A DNA stretch of 64,000 bases from Marivirga harenae (GCF_030534335.1 NZ_CP130565.1:1385501-1449500); one strand, 5' to 3'; positions 19,193 through 27,611 are shown, counted from the first letter of the stretch. Notes: generated by a model from the letters alone, not told the origin. Numbers and translations: made by a program.

Positions 19193-19224
19193 CAAATTTA
19201 GAGTAAATAATTGAGCAAAACAAA
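19193..19224 (-). promoter_or_regulatory. Promoter of rimP-nusA-infB
   Basis: On the minus strand a -33 TTTG (19224-19221) and a -7 TAAATTTG (19200-19193) are 20 bases apart, matching the Bacteroidota housekeeping consensus TTTG-N19-21-TAnnTTTG. Predicted start near 19186, giving a leader of roughly 55 bases that contains the hairpin at 19145-19166. Confidence 0.62.
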
Positions 19225-19322
19225 TACTCTTGCTGAACAGATTTACATATTATTAGTATGTAACACAAAATTCAATCATGTTTTTGTGCCTAAAAAGAGA
19301 ATCTTATTTATAATTTTGCCTT

Positions 19323-20810
19323 ATGGACAAGGAATTAAAGATACAAAACTCGCTGACTAGACAGAAGGAAATCTTCAAACCCATCAATCCTCCCTTTGTA
19401 GGGATGTACGTTTGTGGCCCTACGGTTTATAGTGATGCCCATATGGGAAATGTAAGAACATTTATGAGTTTTGATGTCATGAATCGTTATTTACGTCATT
19501 TAGGGTATAAGGTGCGCTATGTTAGAAACATCACTGATGTAGGGCATTTAGTAGATGATGCGGATGATGGTGAGGATAAAATCGGTAAAAAAGCCAAGCT
19601 CGAGAATGTAGAACCTATGGAAATTGTCCAAAGATATGCCAATGGGTTTCACAGGGTGATGGATTTATTTAACATTTTGGAACCAGATATTGAACCCACA
19701 GCTACAGGACACATAGTTGAACAGATCGAAATCAATAAAAAGCTATTGGAAAATGGCTGGGCATATGAAAAAAATGGCTCAATCTATTTTGATGTGTCCA
19801 AGTACAATGAGGCCCACGAATATGGAGTGTTAAGTGGAAGAAAAATTGAAGACTTACAAAGCAACACTAGAACGCTGGATGGACAGGATGACAAAAAGAA
19901 TCCACTTGACTTTGCTTTATGGAAAAAAGCTTCGGATGATCATATCATGCGATGGCCTTCACCCTGGAGTGATGGTTTTCCAGGTTGGCATTTAGAATGT
20001 ACGGTGATGAGTACCAAATATTTAGGAGAAACCTTCGACATCCACGGAGGCGGAATGGATTTGAAATTCCCTCATCATGAATGTGAAATTGCACAATCTG
20101 TGGGTGCAAATGGCAAAAAGCCAGTAAACTACTGGATTCACACCAATATGCTGACGGTCAACGGTCAAAAAATGAGTAAATCTTTAGGGAACTCATTCTT
20201 GCCTACTCAATTGGTAACGGGAGATCATAAAATGCTCGAGCAGGGGTATACACCTATGACGGTTCGGTTTTTCATGATGCAGACCCACTACTCTAGCACT
20301 TTGGATTTTAGTAATGAGGCCTTGAAAGCAGCGCAAAAAGGTTATAGAAGGCTGGCAAATGGTTTAAAGATCGTTAAAAGCCTTAGCTTTCAAAATGATG
20401 AGGGTAAGAAAAACGATCAAGTAATCAGTCAGATAGACCAAGCTTGTGAAGGTTGCTATAAATCAATGAATGATGATTTTAACACTGCAAAAACTATTGC
20501 ACAGCTTTTTGAATTGTTGAAAAAAATTAATTCTCTGCACACTGGTCAGTTGAAATATGGTGAAGTAGGACAAGATGCATTTGAAAAATTATCCGAGACT
20601 TATCAAACATTTATGGAGGAGATCTTGGGCTTAAAGGAAGAGACGCCAACTGCTGTTGATCCAATTATTGATGCATTATTGGAAGTTTACAAAAAAGCCA
20701 AAGCAGAAAAGAATTATAAGCAGGTTGATGAGATTAGAGCAATTCTCAAGTCTAATAAATTGATCATAAAGGATTTGAAAACTGGAGTAGATTGGGGATA
20801 TGAAGAATAA
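19323..20810 (+). CDS. cysS: Cysteinyl-tRNA synthetase
   Basis: Charges tRNA-Cys with cysteine. The 495-residue class I synthetase shows the zinc/ATP-binding start [13 protein letters not shown] (HIGH variant HMGN at 40-43), the zinc-binding WHLECTVMS segment, [18 protein letters not shown], and KMSKSLGNS at about 283-291, then the anticodon-binding helical domain. Length is normal. A -7 like TAATTTTG at 19311-19318 lies only five bases before the ATG, so the message may be leaderless or nearly so. Divergent from the rimP operon. Confidence 0.97.
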   Translation: MDKELKIQNSLTRQKEIFKPINPPFVGMYVCGPTVYSDAHMGNVRTFMSFDVMNRYLRHLGYKVRYVRNITDVGHLVDDADDGEDKIGKKAKLENVEPMEIVQRYANGFHRVMDLFNILEPDIEPTATGHIVEQIEINKKLLENGWAYEKNGSIYFDVSKYNEAHEYGVLSGRKIEDLQSNTRTLDGQDDKKNPLDFALWKKASDDHIMRWPSPWSDGFPGWHLECTVMSTKYLGETFDIHGGGMDLKFPHHECEIAQSVGANGKKPVNYWIHTNMLTVNGQKMSKSLGNSFLPTQLVTGDHKMLEQGYTPMTVRFFMMQTHYSSTLDFSNEALKAAQKGYRRLANGLKIVKSLSFQNDEGKKNDQVISQIDQACEGCYKSMNDDFNTAKTIAQLFELLKKINSLHTGQLKYGEVGQDAFEKLSETYQTFMEEILGLKEETPTAVDPIIDALLEVYKKAKAEKNYKQVDEIRAILKSNKLIIKDLKTGVDWGYEE

Positions 20811-20822
20811 TTTCATGAAAAC

Positions 20823-20858
20823 AGAAAAGGCAGCCACTAGCTAGGGGATGCCTTTTCT
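20823..20858. terminator. Terminator between cysS and the peroxiredoxin gene
   Basis: AGAAAAGGCA at 20823-20832 and TGCCTTTTCT at 20849-20858 are perfect inverted repeats of 10 bp with a 16-base loop, between two convergent genes. The trailing T run is short on both strands. Confidence 0.65.
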
Positions 20859-20879
20859 ACTTTTAAACCAAATTGATTT

Positions 20880-21511
20880 CTATTCAGGTTGAGGGGTAGT
20901 TCTTAAGTAAGGCTTTATAATTTTGTGTCCTTTAGGAAATTTAGCCTCAATCTCTTCATCTTTAACTCCCAAACCAATAATTACATCATTTCCAGGGTCC
21001 AGTCCGCAGGAGTTGCCACAGGGTATTTTGCTGATAATTGTAAAGAGTCAATTACCCTCAAAATCTCAGCGAAATTCCTACCCGTGCTTGCTGGATATAC
21101 AATGCTGGCTTTAATTTTTTTATCCGGTCCGATAAAAAACACAGAGCGAACAGTCGCTGTTTCTGATGCGTTTTCGTGAATCATGTCATAAAGATTAGCG
21201 ACTACTCTATTTTCGTCCCCAATAATTGGAAATTCTACCGATGTATTTTGCGTTTCATTTACATCTTTTTTCCATTCATTGTGTGATTTTACATCATCTA
21301 CACTTACTACTGCTACCTTGGTGTTTCGCTTTGCAAATTCCTCTTTTAACTGAGCTGTTCTACCTATCTCAGTTGTACATACCGGTGTGAAGTCGGCCGG
21401 GTGAGAATATAATATTCCCCAGCTGTCACCTAACCAATTGTGAAAATCTATTTTACCTTCTGTTGTATCCGCTTGAAAGTTGGGTGCGGTATCTCCTATT
21501 CTAAGTCCCAT
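20880..21511 (-). pseudogene. 1-Cys peroxiredoxin (Prx6/AhpC-TSA type), frameshifted near its C terminus
   Basis: Thiol peroxidase that reduces H2O2 and organic hydroperoxides. The N-terminal 170 residues are intact: GDTAPNFQAD, then SHPADFTPVCTTE with peroxidatic Cys45, and VRSVFFIGPDKKI. After TPADW the frame breaks and stops after LEMM (stop at 20981). One base restored near 20998 gives PGNDVIIGLGVKDEEI...KFPKGHKIIKPYLRTTPQPE, the conserved tail that packs against the dimer partner, ending at 20880 for about 210 residues, the normal family length. Sequencing error or a real recent mutation; if real, the truncated protein keeps its catalytic Cys but loses the arm. Confidence 0.88.
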
Positions 21512-21618
21512 ATTTTTAAATTTTTAGATTTATATATCATATTTAACGCTGGACTGAAAAATCGGTTTGAGGAAAAGAATTATTAAGTGACTAATGTTAC
21601 TTAACTCACTGAAAAAAG

Positions 21619-22542
21619 CTAAAAAAACCCTTTTTCCTGTGCATGATTCAATGCTTCTTCAGTATTCTCCAGCATTAATAAGGGGACACCTTTATCTTCG
21701 AATTCTTGCGCGGTTTCGCGATCAAATTCATCTTTCTTCCCAATTTTTCTAATGTAAACAGCCAAAATCCTGGTTGGAAATTCATGCAACGCCTGTCTGT
21801 AAATTTCAGTATCCCTTTGACCACTGTCACCAATCAAAATGAATTTCAGATCTGGAAACAGCAACATAAGTCTTTTAATTTTTTCTTGTTTATGTTGATG
21901 ACTTCCACCCCCAGTAAAAAGCAGGTCTCGCAAGCCCGACTTATATTCTTGCAATAGAAATGGGCCTTTGGGAATACTTCTGACTTTGAAAAAATCCTGA
22001 AGAAAATCATATAAATTCCATTCGCTACTGCTGACATAAAAGAAAGGATTGTCATTTCCCTTTAACTTTTTATAAAACTCAGCCACCCCATCAAAGGGCA
22101 AACGGGTTTTAGCATTTTTGGTCATGATGAGCCTGAATTTCTTGAATAGTTGAGTGGCATGTGAAACCAAAATGGTATCGTCTATATCCGAAATGGTACC
22201 AAATTGGGCTTCTTTCGCTACTATCAAAAACTCTCCTTCTGCCTTACAAATTTCTCCCCCTTGATTGTTGATCACGTAGGTAACAGGGTGCCAACCTGGT
22301 TCAAAATCTCTTTTGGGCTCAACCCAAGCACTGAAATAGCCATAATCATCTGTTTGAGTTGTGAAGCTCTCGTCCTCCAATATGATTTGAACTTTCATTT
22401 CGGGAATAGGAGAACTCAGATAGCGAGAAAGCATGATCCTGAAATTCTTCCTCCTTTTATCCGTTGCCTTAGCGTCAAATTCTGGGCGATTTTCCACAAC
22501 GCCTCCTTTTAGGTAAATCAACTTATGATTTCCATAGCCCAT
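21619..22542 (-). CDS. App1-type phosphatidate phosphatase domain protein (DUF2183)
   Basis: HAD-like phosphatase related to the catalytic domain of yeast App1. A beta-sandwich N-terminal domain (about 1-110) precedes the catalytic DxDxT motif (DIDDT at 119-123); other HAD motifs are FYVSSSEWNLYDFL and FILIGDSGQRDTEIY. Family members act on phosphatidic acid or similar phosphomonoesters. The first ATG gives MGYGNHKL, but family proteins normally have residues before this; the frame is open upstream for 32 codons and reads LLGIISPPKIVPF just before the ATG, with no ATG, GTG or TTG. The true start may be a rare codon or may have been lost. Divergent from the lipid kinase gene. Confidence 0.85.
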   Translation of the reverse strand: MGYGNHKLIYLKGGVVENRPEFDAKATDKRRKNFRIMLSRYLSSPIPEMKVQIILEDESFTTQTDDYGYFSAWVEPKRDFEPGWHPVTYVINNQGGEICKAEGEFLIVAKEAQFGTISDIDDTILVSHATQLFKKFRLIMTKNAKTRLPFDGVAEFYKKLKGNDNPFFYVSSSEWNLYDFLQDFFKVRSIPKGPFLLQEYKSGLRDLLFTGGGSHQHKQEKIKRLMLLFPDLKFILIGDSGQRDTEIYRQALHEFPTRILAVYIRKIGKKDEFDRETAQEFEDKGVPLLMLENTEEALNHAQEKGFF

Positions 22543-22647
22543 AAATGGGACAATTTTAGGAGGAGAAATAATACCTAAAAGTCGTTTTAAGTAAAGTGCA
22601 AATCGTATATTTAGCGAGCGTAGGATAATTTCTAATTTTTAGTTTAA

Positions 22648-23526
22648 ATGCAGCCAAAAAAATTACTTTTTATTATCAATCCCAAATCAGGGGACAATGA
22701 TAAATCATATTTGGAACGTCAAATCAAAAGCTTCTGTGCTAAAAATAATAAGGATTATGCGGTTTTCTATACAACGGGTCAAAATGATCTAGAAAAAATA
22801 AAAGAAAGGCAATCTGAATATAAAGCCGACACATTGGTGGCTTGTGGTGGCGATGGTACTGTGAATTTAATTGCTCAGATTGTTATAAATTCAGAAATTC
22901 AATTAGGAATTATTCCACTAGGATCTGCCAATGGCTTAGCTTATGAACTAGAAATTGAAGAAGGGGTAGTAGAAAGTTTAGAGCTAATCTTAAGAGGGAA
23001 AACAATTTCTATGGATGCAATCCGGATCAATGAAGAGTTCATTTGTCTTCATTTGAGTGATTTAGGTTTTAATGCCAAAATGATCAGAGAATTCGAAGAA
23101 AGCGGGGAAAGGGGTATGTTGGCCTATGCAAAAGCATTTTTTAGCTCGCTTGTCGATAAGAAAACCAATGAATTCAGAATTGATTTTAATGGCACTCAAC
23201 AAACCATTAAAGCAGAAATGATTGTTCTTGCCAATGCTTCCAGCTATGGTTCAGGTGCTGTTATTAATCCAGGCAGCAAGTTGGATGATGGCACTTTTGA
23301 ATTGGTTGTTTTTAAGCCAATTCCTTTAAGAGATTTGCTCTCCTTGACCCTAGAGTCTTTCCTTGGGGATATTAAAAACTCTCCTTATGTAGAAATTTAT
23401 AGAGTAGAAGAGGCTAGAATTTATTGTCACGAGGCAGAGCTGCTGCAGGTGGATGGTGAATTGAAAGGTGACAATAAAGAGGTCAAGGCCGAGGTATTGA
23501 AAGGTGCTATCAAAGTCATTTCATAA
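22648..23526 (+). CDS. YegS/DAGK-family lipid kinase
   Basis: Phosphorylates a lipid such as diacylglycerol or a sphingoid-like base, using ATP. The 292 residues show the family layout: NPKSGDNDKS at the N terminus, the nucleotide-binding motif CGGDGTVNLIAQ (about residues 70-81), IPLGSANGLAYEL, and a C-terminal beta-sandwich with NPGSKLDDGTFELVVF and the typical VDGE turn. Many Bacteroidota make sphingolipids, so a sphingoid substrate is possible but unproven. A 44-codon membrane ORF starts two bases after its stop and may be coupled. Confidence 0.93.
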   Translation: MQPKKLLFIINPKSGDNDKSYLERQIKSFCAKNNKDYAVFYTTGQNDLEKIKERQSEYKADTLVACGGDGTVNLIAQIVINSEIQLGIIPLGSANGLAYELEIEEGVVESLELILRGKTISMDAIRINEEFICLHLSDLGFNAKMIREFEESGERGMLAYAKAFFSSLVDKKTNEFRIDFNGTQQTIKAEMIVLANASSYGSGAVINPGSKLDDGTFELVVFKPIPLRDLLSLTLESFLGDIKNSPYVEIYRVEEARIYCHEAELLQVDGELKGDNKEVKAEVLKGAIKVIS

Positions 23527-23528
23527 TA

Positions 23529-23663
23529 ATGGAAAGTGAAAAATCTGGTAACCAAAAAACCCCTTTCAGAAAGGGGTTCATAGCAGTGATTTTAATTTCA
23601 ATTGCTATTTTCGGTATTTATAATCTAGCAATTGACTTCTTAAAATATTTAGGAATTATTTAA
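23529..23663 (+). CDS. Possible 44-residue single-span membrane protein
   Basis: ATG two bases after the lipid-kinase stop, reading MESEKSGNQKTPFRKG and then a clear hydrophobic span (FIAVILISIAIFGIYNLAI) and a short tail. The tight spacing suggests translational coupling to the kinase. Its last codons overlap the stop of the convergent gene at 23660, and its 5' part contains that gene's terminator hairpin, which limits confidence: the sequence has to serve both purposes. No named family recognised. Confidence 0.5.
   Translation: MESEKSGNQKTPFRKGFIAVILISIAIFGIYNLAIDFLKYLGII
23551..23578 (-). terminator. Terminator of the thioredoxin-fold gene
   Basis: AACCCCTTT and AAAGGGGTT form a 9-bp stem with a three-base loop (23558-23578); on the minus strand it runs into a T stretch, 80 bases past the stop at 23660. 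It lies inside the small + strand ORF. Confidence 0.65.
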
Positions 23664-24211
23664 TAATCTGTAACCATTCCTTCCACTTCATTTAATTTTT
23701 TTATTGAAGACCTACCTGCAGTTGAATAAATTATTTGACCTTCTTTATTGACAACATAAAAGTAGGGCTGGTCTTTCTCTGTCATATTCAGTTGGTCTTC
23801 ATAGTCCCCCATTTTTCCGCTATAAACTATCACATGGGGGTGTAATTTCTTATCTACGTCTTTCTGCATTTTCTTTATAGCGGAACCCGAAGCACCTCTT
23901 TTTAAACCAGTAAACATTGGAATAAAGACCACGTTTACATCCGGTTTCATTTCTGGAATTAAAGCATTCGGATCAGCCTCTCTAATAAATCTTTCCCAAA
24001 TAGGCTGAAACCATGTTTTTAGATCATCTTCCGCTTTTTTGCTAAAAGCAATGCCAATTAGAGTCATTTTGTCTTGAGTTGCGGATGGGACGGTTATTTC
24101 TTCATCAGTTAGACTAGTTCCAGTCATCTCAGGAAAACTATCTCCCACTTGGGCGTTTGCAAACTGGATTGCTATAAATATAGTGGCGATTGTCAAGCTT
24201 AATTTTTTCAT
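23660..24211 (-). CDS. Exported thioredoxin-fold protein lacking CxxC
   Basis: A 183-residue exported protein: signal peptide MKKLSLTIATIFIAIQFANAQ, then VGDSFPEMTGTSLTDEEITVP, the usual opening of TlpA/AhpC-like thioredoxin folds. Strands MTLIGIAFS and VVFIPMF, and the C-terminal FYVVNKEGQIIYSTAGR pattern, fit that fold. The position after the first strand, where CxxC normally lies, reads SKKAED, and the whole mature protein has no Cys. It is therefore unlikely to be a redox enzyme; a binding or chaperone role (as in ATP10-like proteins) is possible. Converges on the lipid-kinase unit. Confidence 0.8.
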   Translation of the reverse strand: MKKLSLTIATIFIAIQFANAQVGDSFPEMTGTSLTDEEITVPSATQDKMTLIGIAFSKKAEDDLKTWFQPIWERFIREADPNALIPEMKPDVNVVFIPMFTGLKRGASGSAIKKMQKDVDKKLHPHVIVYSGKMGDYEDQLNMTEKDQPYFYVVNKEGQIIYSTAGRSSIKKLNEVEGMVTDY

Positions 24212-24279
24212 ATCATTCGAAACGTTGATTATTTAATTCTGTTATAATTCTACTTTGGTAAAAATTTGGAACTTAGCCA

Positions 24280-24362
24280 AAACCTGTCAGGTTTACTAAA
24301 ATCACAAAACTAAACTTTTGGTGTCTTATCGCATTAATTTTATGTGAAAACCTGACAGGTTT
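24280..24362. repeat. Paired 15-bp palindromes, short interspersed repeat
   Basis: AAACCTGTCAGGTTT (24280-24294) and its reverse complement AAACCTGACAGGTTT (24348-24362) bound a 53-base AT-rich core. Each end is itself a palindrome. This palindrome type is common between genes in Bacteroidota genomes. No transposase is nearby. It lies in the gap before the CPXCG gene. Confidence 0.65.
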
Positions 24363-24410
24363 CCGTTCTATTGGGATTTAAAGAAGTAACTATAATCAAA
24401 AATAAAAAAT

Positions 24411-24590
24411 ATGCTAGAACATTTCTTTCAGTGCCCACATTGTTTTCAGGAAATCAGTATGTTGGTTGACATAAGTATTTCTAATCAGTCTTATGTGGAA
24501 GATTGCGAGGTTTGTTGCAACCCTTTGCAAATCAATTTGGAAATAGAGGAGGGGGAGATTATTTACTTTGAGGCGAACGCTGCTCAATGA
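24411..24590 (+). CDS. CPXCG-motif cysteine-rich protein
   Basis: A 59-residue cytoplasmic mini-protein. FFQCPHCFQEI (Cys8 and Cys11) and DCEVCCNPLQI (Cys32, Cys35) form a zinc-ribbon pair of knuckles, followed by an acidic strand (LEIEEGEIIYFEA). This is the layout of the CPxCG-related zinc-ribbon family (PF14255), whose function is unknown. The gene is shorter than common ORF cut-offs and easily missed. It sits 72 bases before the SDR gene, possibly on the same transcript. Confidence 0.85.
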   Translation: MLEHFFQCPHCFQEISMLVDISISNQSYVEDCEVCCNPLQINLEIEEGEIIYFEANAAQ

Positions 24591-24662
24591 TTATATTTTG
24601 ACACTTCAATACATTAGATTTTTTACTAAATTGACTTAAGAAAACTCAACCTACTTGTAATT

Positions 24663-25427
24663 ATGAAAATTGACTGTTCAAATCAGCATATATTGGTCAC
24701 GGGTGGCACCAGAGGGATTGGAGCTGCAATAACCAGAGCCTTAGTGGAATGTGGGGCTTATGTAGTCGCCCATTATAACCGTAATGAGGAATCTGCTCAA
24801 AAACTTAAAGCAGAATTGGGTTCGAGCATTCATTTGATTAAAGCAGATCTATCTGGGGCGATGGAAGTAGCACGACTATTTAGTGAGACTTTAGAATATT
24901 TTGATGGTAGATTAGATGGCATTGTCAATAATGCAGGAATTGCTTTATCGTCCGATATCCATAAAAATGCAGTAGAATGGACAGATGATTGGCTCAAAAC
25001 CATGGATGTGAATGTAAATGCAGTAGGCTTGCTATGTAAAAGAAGCGTAGTACAATTCCAAAAACAGGAAGCGGGGGGCAGAATAGTCAATATCTCTTCT
25101 CGTGCTGCCTTTAGAGGCGATACGGCTGATTATTTGGCTTATGCTACTTCTAAGGGAGCTGTAGTTTCTTTAACTAAATCCATTGCCAGAGCTTTTGGAA
25201 AACAAAATATTAAAGCCTTTACGGTTGCTCCGGGTTTTGTAAGAACGGATATGGCGCAACAGTTTATTAACCAATATGGTGAAGATTATGCATTGAATGA
25301 TATTGCGCTTACAAAACTTACGGAACCTAAAGATGTTGCCCCTACCATTGCTCTAATGATGAGTGGAATGATGGACCATGCTACTGGGACGACAATTGAT
25401 ATAAATGCAGGAAGCTATGTCCACTAG
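24663..25427 (+). CDS. Short-chain dehydrogenase/reductase (SDR)
   Basis: NAD(P)-dependent oxidoreductase of the classical SDR type, 254 residues. It has the cofactor-binding TGGTRGIG (about 13-20), NNAG (89-92), the catalytic Ser in VNISSR (145 or 146) and YATSK with Tyr160 and Lys164, then the VAPGFVRTDM loop. The sequence is closest in style to FabG-like 3-oxoacyl reductases, but a substrate cannot be assigned. Its last 11 bases overlap the start of the tag gene, indicating a two-gene unit. Confidence 0.92.
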   Translation: MKIDCSNQHILVTGGTRGIGAAITRALVECGAYVVAHYNRNEESAQKLKAELGSSIHLIKADLSGAMEVARLFSETLEYFDGRLDGIVNNAGIALSSDIHKNAVEWTDDWLKTMDVNVNAVGLLCKRSVVQFQKQEAGGRIVNISSRAAFRGDTADYLAYATSKGAVVSLTKSIARAFGKQNIKAFTVAPGFVRTDMAQQFINQYGEDYALNDIALTKLTEPKDVAPTIALMMSGMMDHATGTTIDINAGSYVH

Positions 25428-26010
25428 TAATTCTAAACAGAAGGAAAGGTGCCCCTGGTGTTTAGGTTTTGACCAATATGTTCAATACCATGATGAAGAG
25501 TGGGGCGTGCCAGTTCATGATGATCGAAAGCATTTTGAATTTTTAATCTTGGAAGGAGCTCAAGCGGGCTTGAGTTGGGCAACAGTTTTAAAGAAAAGAG
25601 AAAATTATAGAAAGCTTTTTGAGGATTTTGACCCCAAAAAAGTAGCAGAGTTTGATCAATCTAAAATTGAAGAGTTATTACAGAATGCTGGGATCATCCG
25701 CAATAAATTGAAAGTTAATGGAGCGGTCATCAATGCTCAAAAATTCCTTGAAGTACAGAAAGAGTTTGGAAGCTTTGATCAATATATTTGGTCTTTTGTT
25801 AATCATACGCCTATTGTCAACAAAATAAAATCAATGAAAGAAGCACCTGCTAATTCTCCTGAATCTGATGCCTTGAGCAAAGATTTAAAGAAAAGGGGTT
25901 TTAAGTTTGTAGGGAGTACCATCATGTATGCCCATATGCAAGCCTGTGGTTTGGTTAACGACCATTTGACCAGTTGTTTTCGGTATAAGGAATTATTTTT
26001 TGGTTTTTAA
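25417..26010 (+). CDS. tag: DNA-3-methyladenine glycosylase I
   Basis: Removes 3-methyladenine from alkylated DNA, the first step of base excision repair. The start used is the ATG at 25417 (MSTSNSKQKERCPWC), overlapping the SDR by 11 bases; an ATG at 25405 is an alternative. The protein of 197 residues shows CPWC, YHDEEWGVPVHDDRKHFEFLILEGAQAGLSW, the helix-hairpin-helix-like KVNGAVINAQKF, and the zinc-binding C terminus NDHLTSCFRY. Two Cys near each end with His make the known zinc snap. Confidence 0.94.
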   Translation: MSTSNSKQKERCPWCLGFDQYVQYHDEEWGVPVHDDRKHFEFLILEGAQAGLSWATVLKKRENYRKLFEDFDPKKVAEFDQSKIEELLQNAGIIRNKLKVNGAVINAQKFLEVQKEFGSFDQYIWSFVNHTPIVNKIKSMKEAPANSPESDALSKDLKKRGFKFVGSTIMYAHMQACGLVNDHLTSCFRYKELFFGF

Positions 26011-26114
26011 ACACCGTAAAAAGAGAAGGGTTGCGATAACATTACATCAATCAAGGATGGGGAGATTCATTGAATTTGGGGCTATTAAAGCAGATATGAA
26101 ATAGAAACTCATAA

Positions 26115-26131
26115 ATGTTACAATGTAACAT
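26115..26131. promoter_or_regulatory. 17-bp palindrome, possible operator
   Basis: ATGTTACAATGTAACAT is a perfect inverted repeat of 8 bp around one central A. It lies 136 bases before a small secreted-protein gene. TGTTACA/TGTAACA half sites resemble CRP/FNR-family operators, but no regulator gene is nearby. Confidence 0.4.
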
Positions 26132-26266
26132 ACAATAATTCGAAAAATTAAAACCTATTAAACTTATCACTACCACTGTTGCTATCTGTTTTATTAGAAT
26201 AGGTATATAGAGTCTTGGCGGTAAAAAAATATGTTCTTATGTTTATAGTAATTAAATAAATGTACT

Positions 26267-26665
26267 ATGAAAAAATTATTTTTTATACCAATAATTATTT
26301 TGTTGACTGTAGAGGTTTCTGCTCAGGATCAGAACATTGCCGCAATTACAGATTCACTTTTATCAATCTATAAAGATGAAGCGAAGCCTTATATCCTAAA
26401 AATGGCAGAAGGGAGGATAGACCCTAAAATTACAGATGAGAGAGTGCGAGAAATATCTCTAGAAACTATTGTAGGGTTAATTGAATCTAATCATAATCTC
26501 GTAAGACAGTACGTATTAAATGAAATAAATAATGATAGTAGCTTAAATATTGCACAAATCAATAATTTAATTCAAAATAAATACGAACGTTTCTACCCAA
26601 GTTTAGATTATATTTACTATTCTAAGGTAAATAAAAGGGTGAAAACCCTTATAATTGAACAATGA
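26267..26665 (+). CDS. Small exported protein, function unknown
   Basis: A 132-residue protein with a signal peptide (MKKLFFIPIIILLTVEVSAQ) and a helical mature part starting DQNIAAITDSLLSIYKDEAKP. No family is recognised; the helices have regular hydrophobic spacing and no Cys, so the protein is probably a compact periplasmic helix bundle. The upstream gap (26011-26266) holds only the palindrome above, and the downstream gap (26666-26918) shows no feature. The signal peptide and codon use support a real gene. Confidence 0.72.
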   Translation: MKKLFFIPIIILLTVEVSAQDQNIAAITDSLLSIYKDEAKPYILKMAEGRIDPKITDERVREISLETIVGLIESNHNLVRQYVLNEINNDSSLNIAQINNLIQNKYERFYPSLDYIYYSKVNKRVKTLIIEQ

Positions 26666-26918
26666 TCTTAGTCATTTCCCCAACTTTCTAGAAAAATTGG
26701 GGATGATTTTATCTGAGGTTCTAAATTGGATATGTAATACCCAATGACACGTTGAGTTTTTGGTTGGATTATTAAAATTCTCTTTCAACTTATTAAAGTT
26801 TGGGTTGCAGAAAAAAGATTGAATTCTGCAAGTAACACTAAACTACTGCTCACAATATTTTAGAGCAAAGAAATAATCGGAACTCAAACTTAGAAGTGAA
26901 TATTCAGTTTCTCTTATC

Positions 26919-27461
26919 ATGAAGAAATTCATTTTACTTTTTGTACTTTCCATCTTTGCATGCTCAATCAATACTTCCAAAAAAGTAGAAATAGAGAAGC
27001 TGAGATTTAATTACACTGATGATGCCTACATATTTTTTAGAAATATGCGCCAATCAAATTACGATATAGAAGTAATGGAAAAAGGCGAATGGCGAATCTA
27101 TAGGCATGAAGATAGACAAACCGATACCACGGAGTTTTACGTCAATATCTCATTAGTAGTCAATTGGAGAGTCAATAGAGTTTACCCTATAATTGAAATG
27201 ACAAAAAGCTTCAATAAACAAAATTTTCAAGTGCATTGGGAGGCTATTGACTCAGAAGAAGAAGGAAGTATTTCAATGGAGGGTGAGAAACGTAAAGATG
27301 AGATGATTTTCACTGCCAAGCTTTACAATAAGCTGTCTGACGAAGTAGAAATGTTTGTGAATCATAACAATAAAAAGTTGCCGTTATTTGCTGACACGGA
27401 TCAGAAAGAAGCTTTTCGAGTCAGTTTATATGATTTTTATAGAATGACGGGACAACTGTAA
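26919..27461 (+). CDS. Lipoprotein, function unknown
   Basis: A 180-residue protein whose leader MKKFILLFVLSIFACS ends in a lipobox with Cys15, so it is exported and lipidated. The mature part is mixed alpha/beta with YDIEVMEKGEWRIYRHEDRQ and ends in a helix (FRVSLYDFYRMTGQL). No named family recognised. It is a separate unit between the secreted-protein gene and rpsU. Confidence 0.72.
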   Translation: MKKFILLFVLSIFACSINTSKKVEIEKLRFNYTDDAYIFFRNMRQSNYDIEVMEKGEWRIYRHEDRQTDTTEFYVNISLVVNWRVNRVYPIIEMTKSFNKQNFQVHWEAIDSEEEGSISMEGEKRKDEMIFTAKLYNKLSDEVEMFVNHNNKKLPLFADTDQKEAFRVSLYDFYRMTGQL

Positions 27462-27526
27462 AAGAGTTTAAAAGTAGATAGAAATCATAAAGCACTGATG
27501 CATTAGGTTTTCCAAAAACATTCTTC

Positions 27527-27534
27527 TACCTTTG
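27527..27534 (+). promoter_or_regulatory. -7 element of the rpsU promoter
   Basis: TACCTTTG matches the Bacteroidota -7 consensus TAnnTTTG. A TTAG 20 bases upstream is a weak -33. The predicted start near 27540 gives rpsU a leader of about 78 bases. Confidence 0.4.
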
Positions 27535-27603
27535 CAGTCCTCAAAACAAAGGGCTATTTTATTAATAAACAACAGCTTAAAATTTTGAGAGAATATTCAC
27601 GAG

Positions 27604-27611
27604 AGGAGGTG
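27604..27611 (+). promoter_or_regulatory. Perfect Shine-Dalgarno sequence of rpsU
   Basis: AGGAGGTG is fully complementary to the 16S anti-SD (CACCUCCU). It ends six bases before the ATG at 27618. No comparable site was seen before the other genes inspected here, as expected in a phylum whose ribosomes mask the anti-SD. It fixes the rpsU start and suggests special control. Confidence 0.85.

Noticed and set aside
18657-19268. 203-residue version of RimP
   Set aside because: The extra 46 residues would be translated from the promoter and hairpin leader and do not resemble the family; ATG at 19130 gives normal length.
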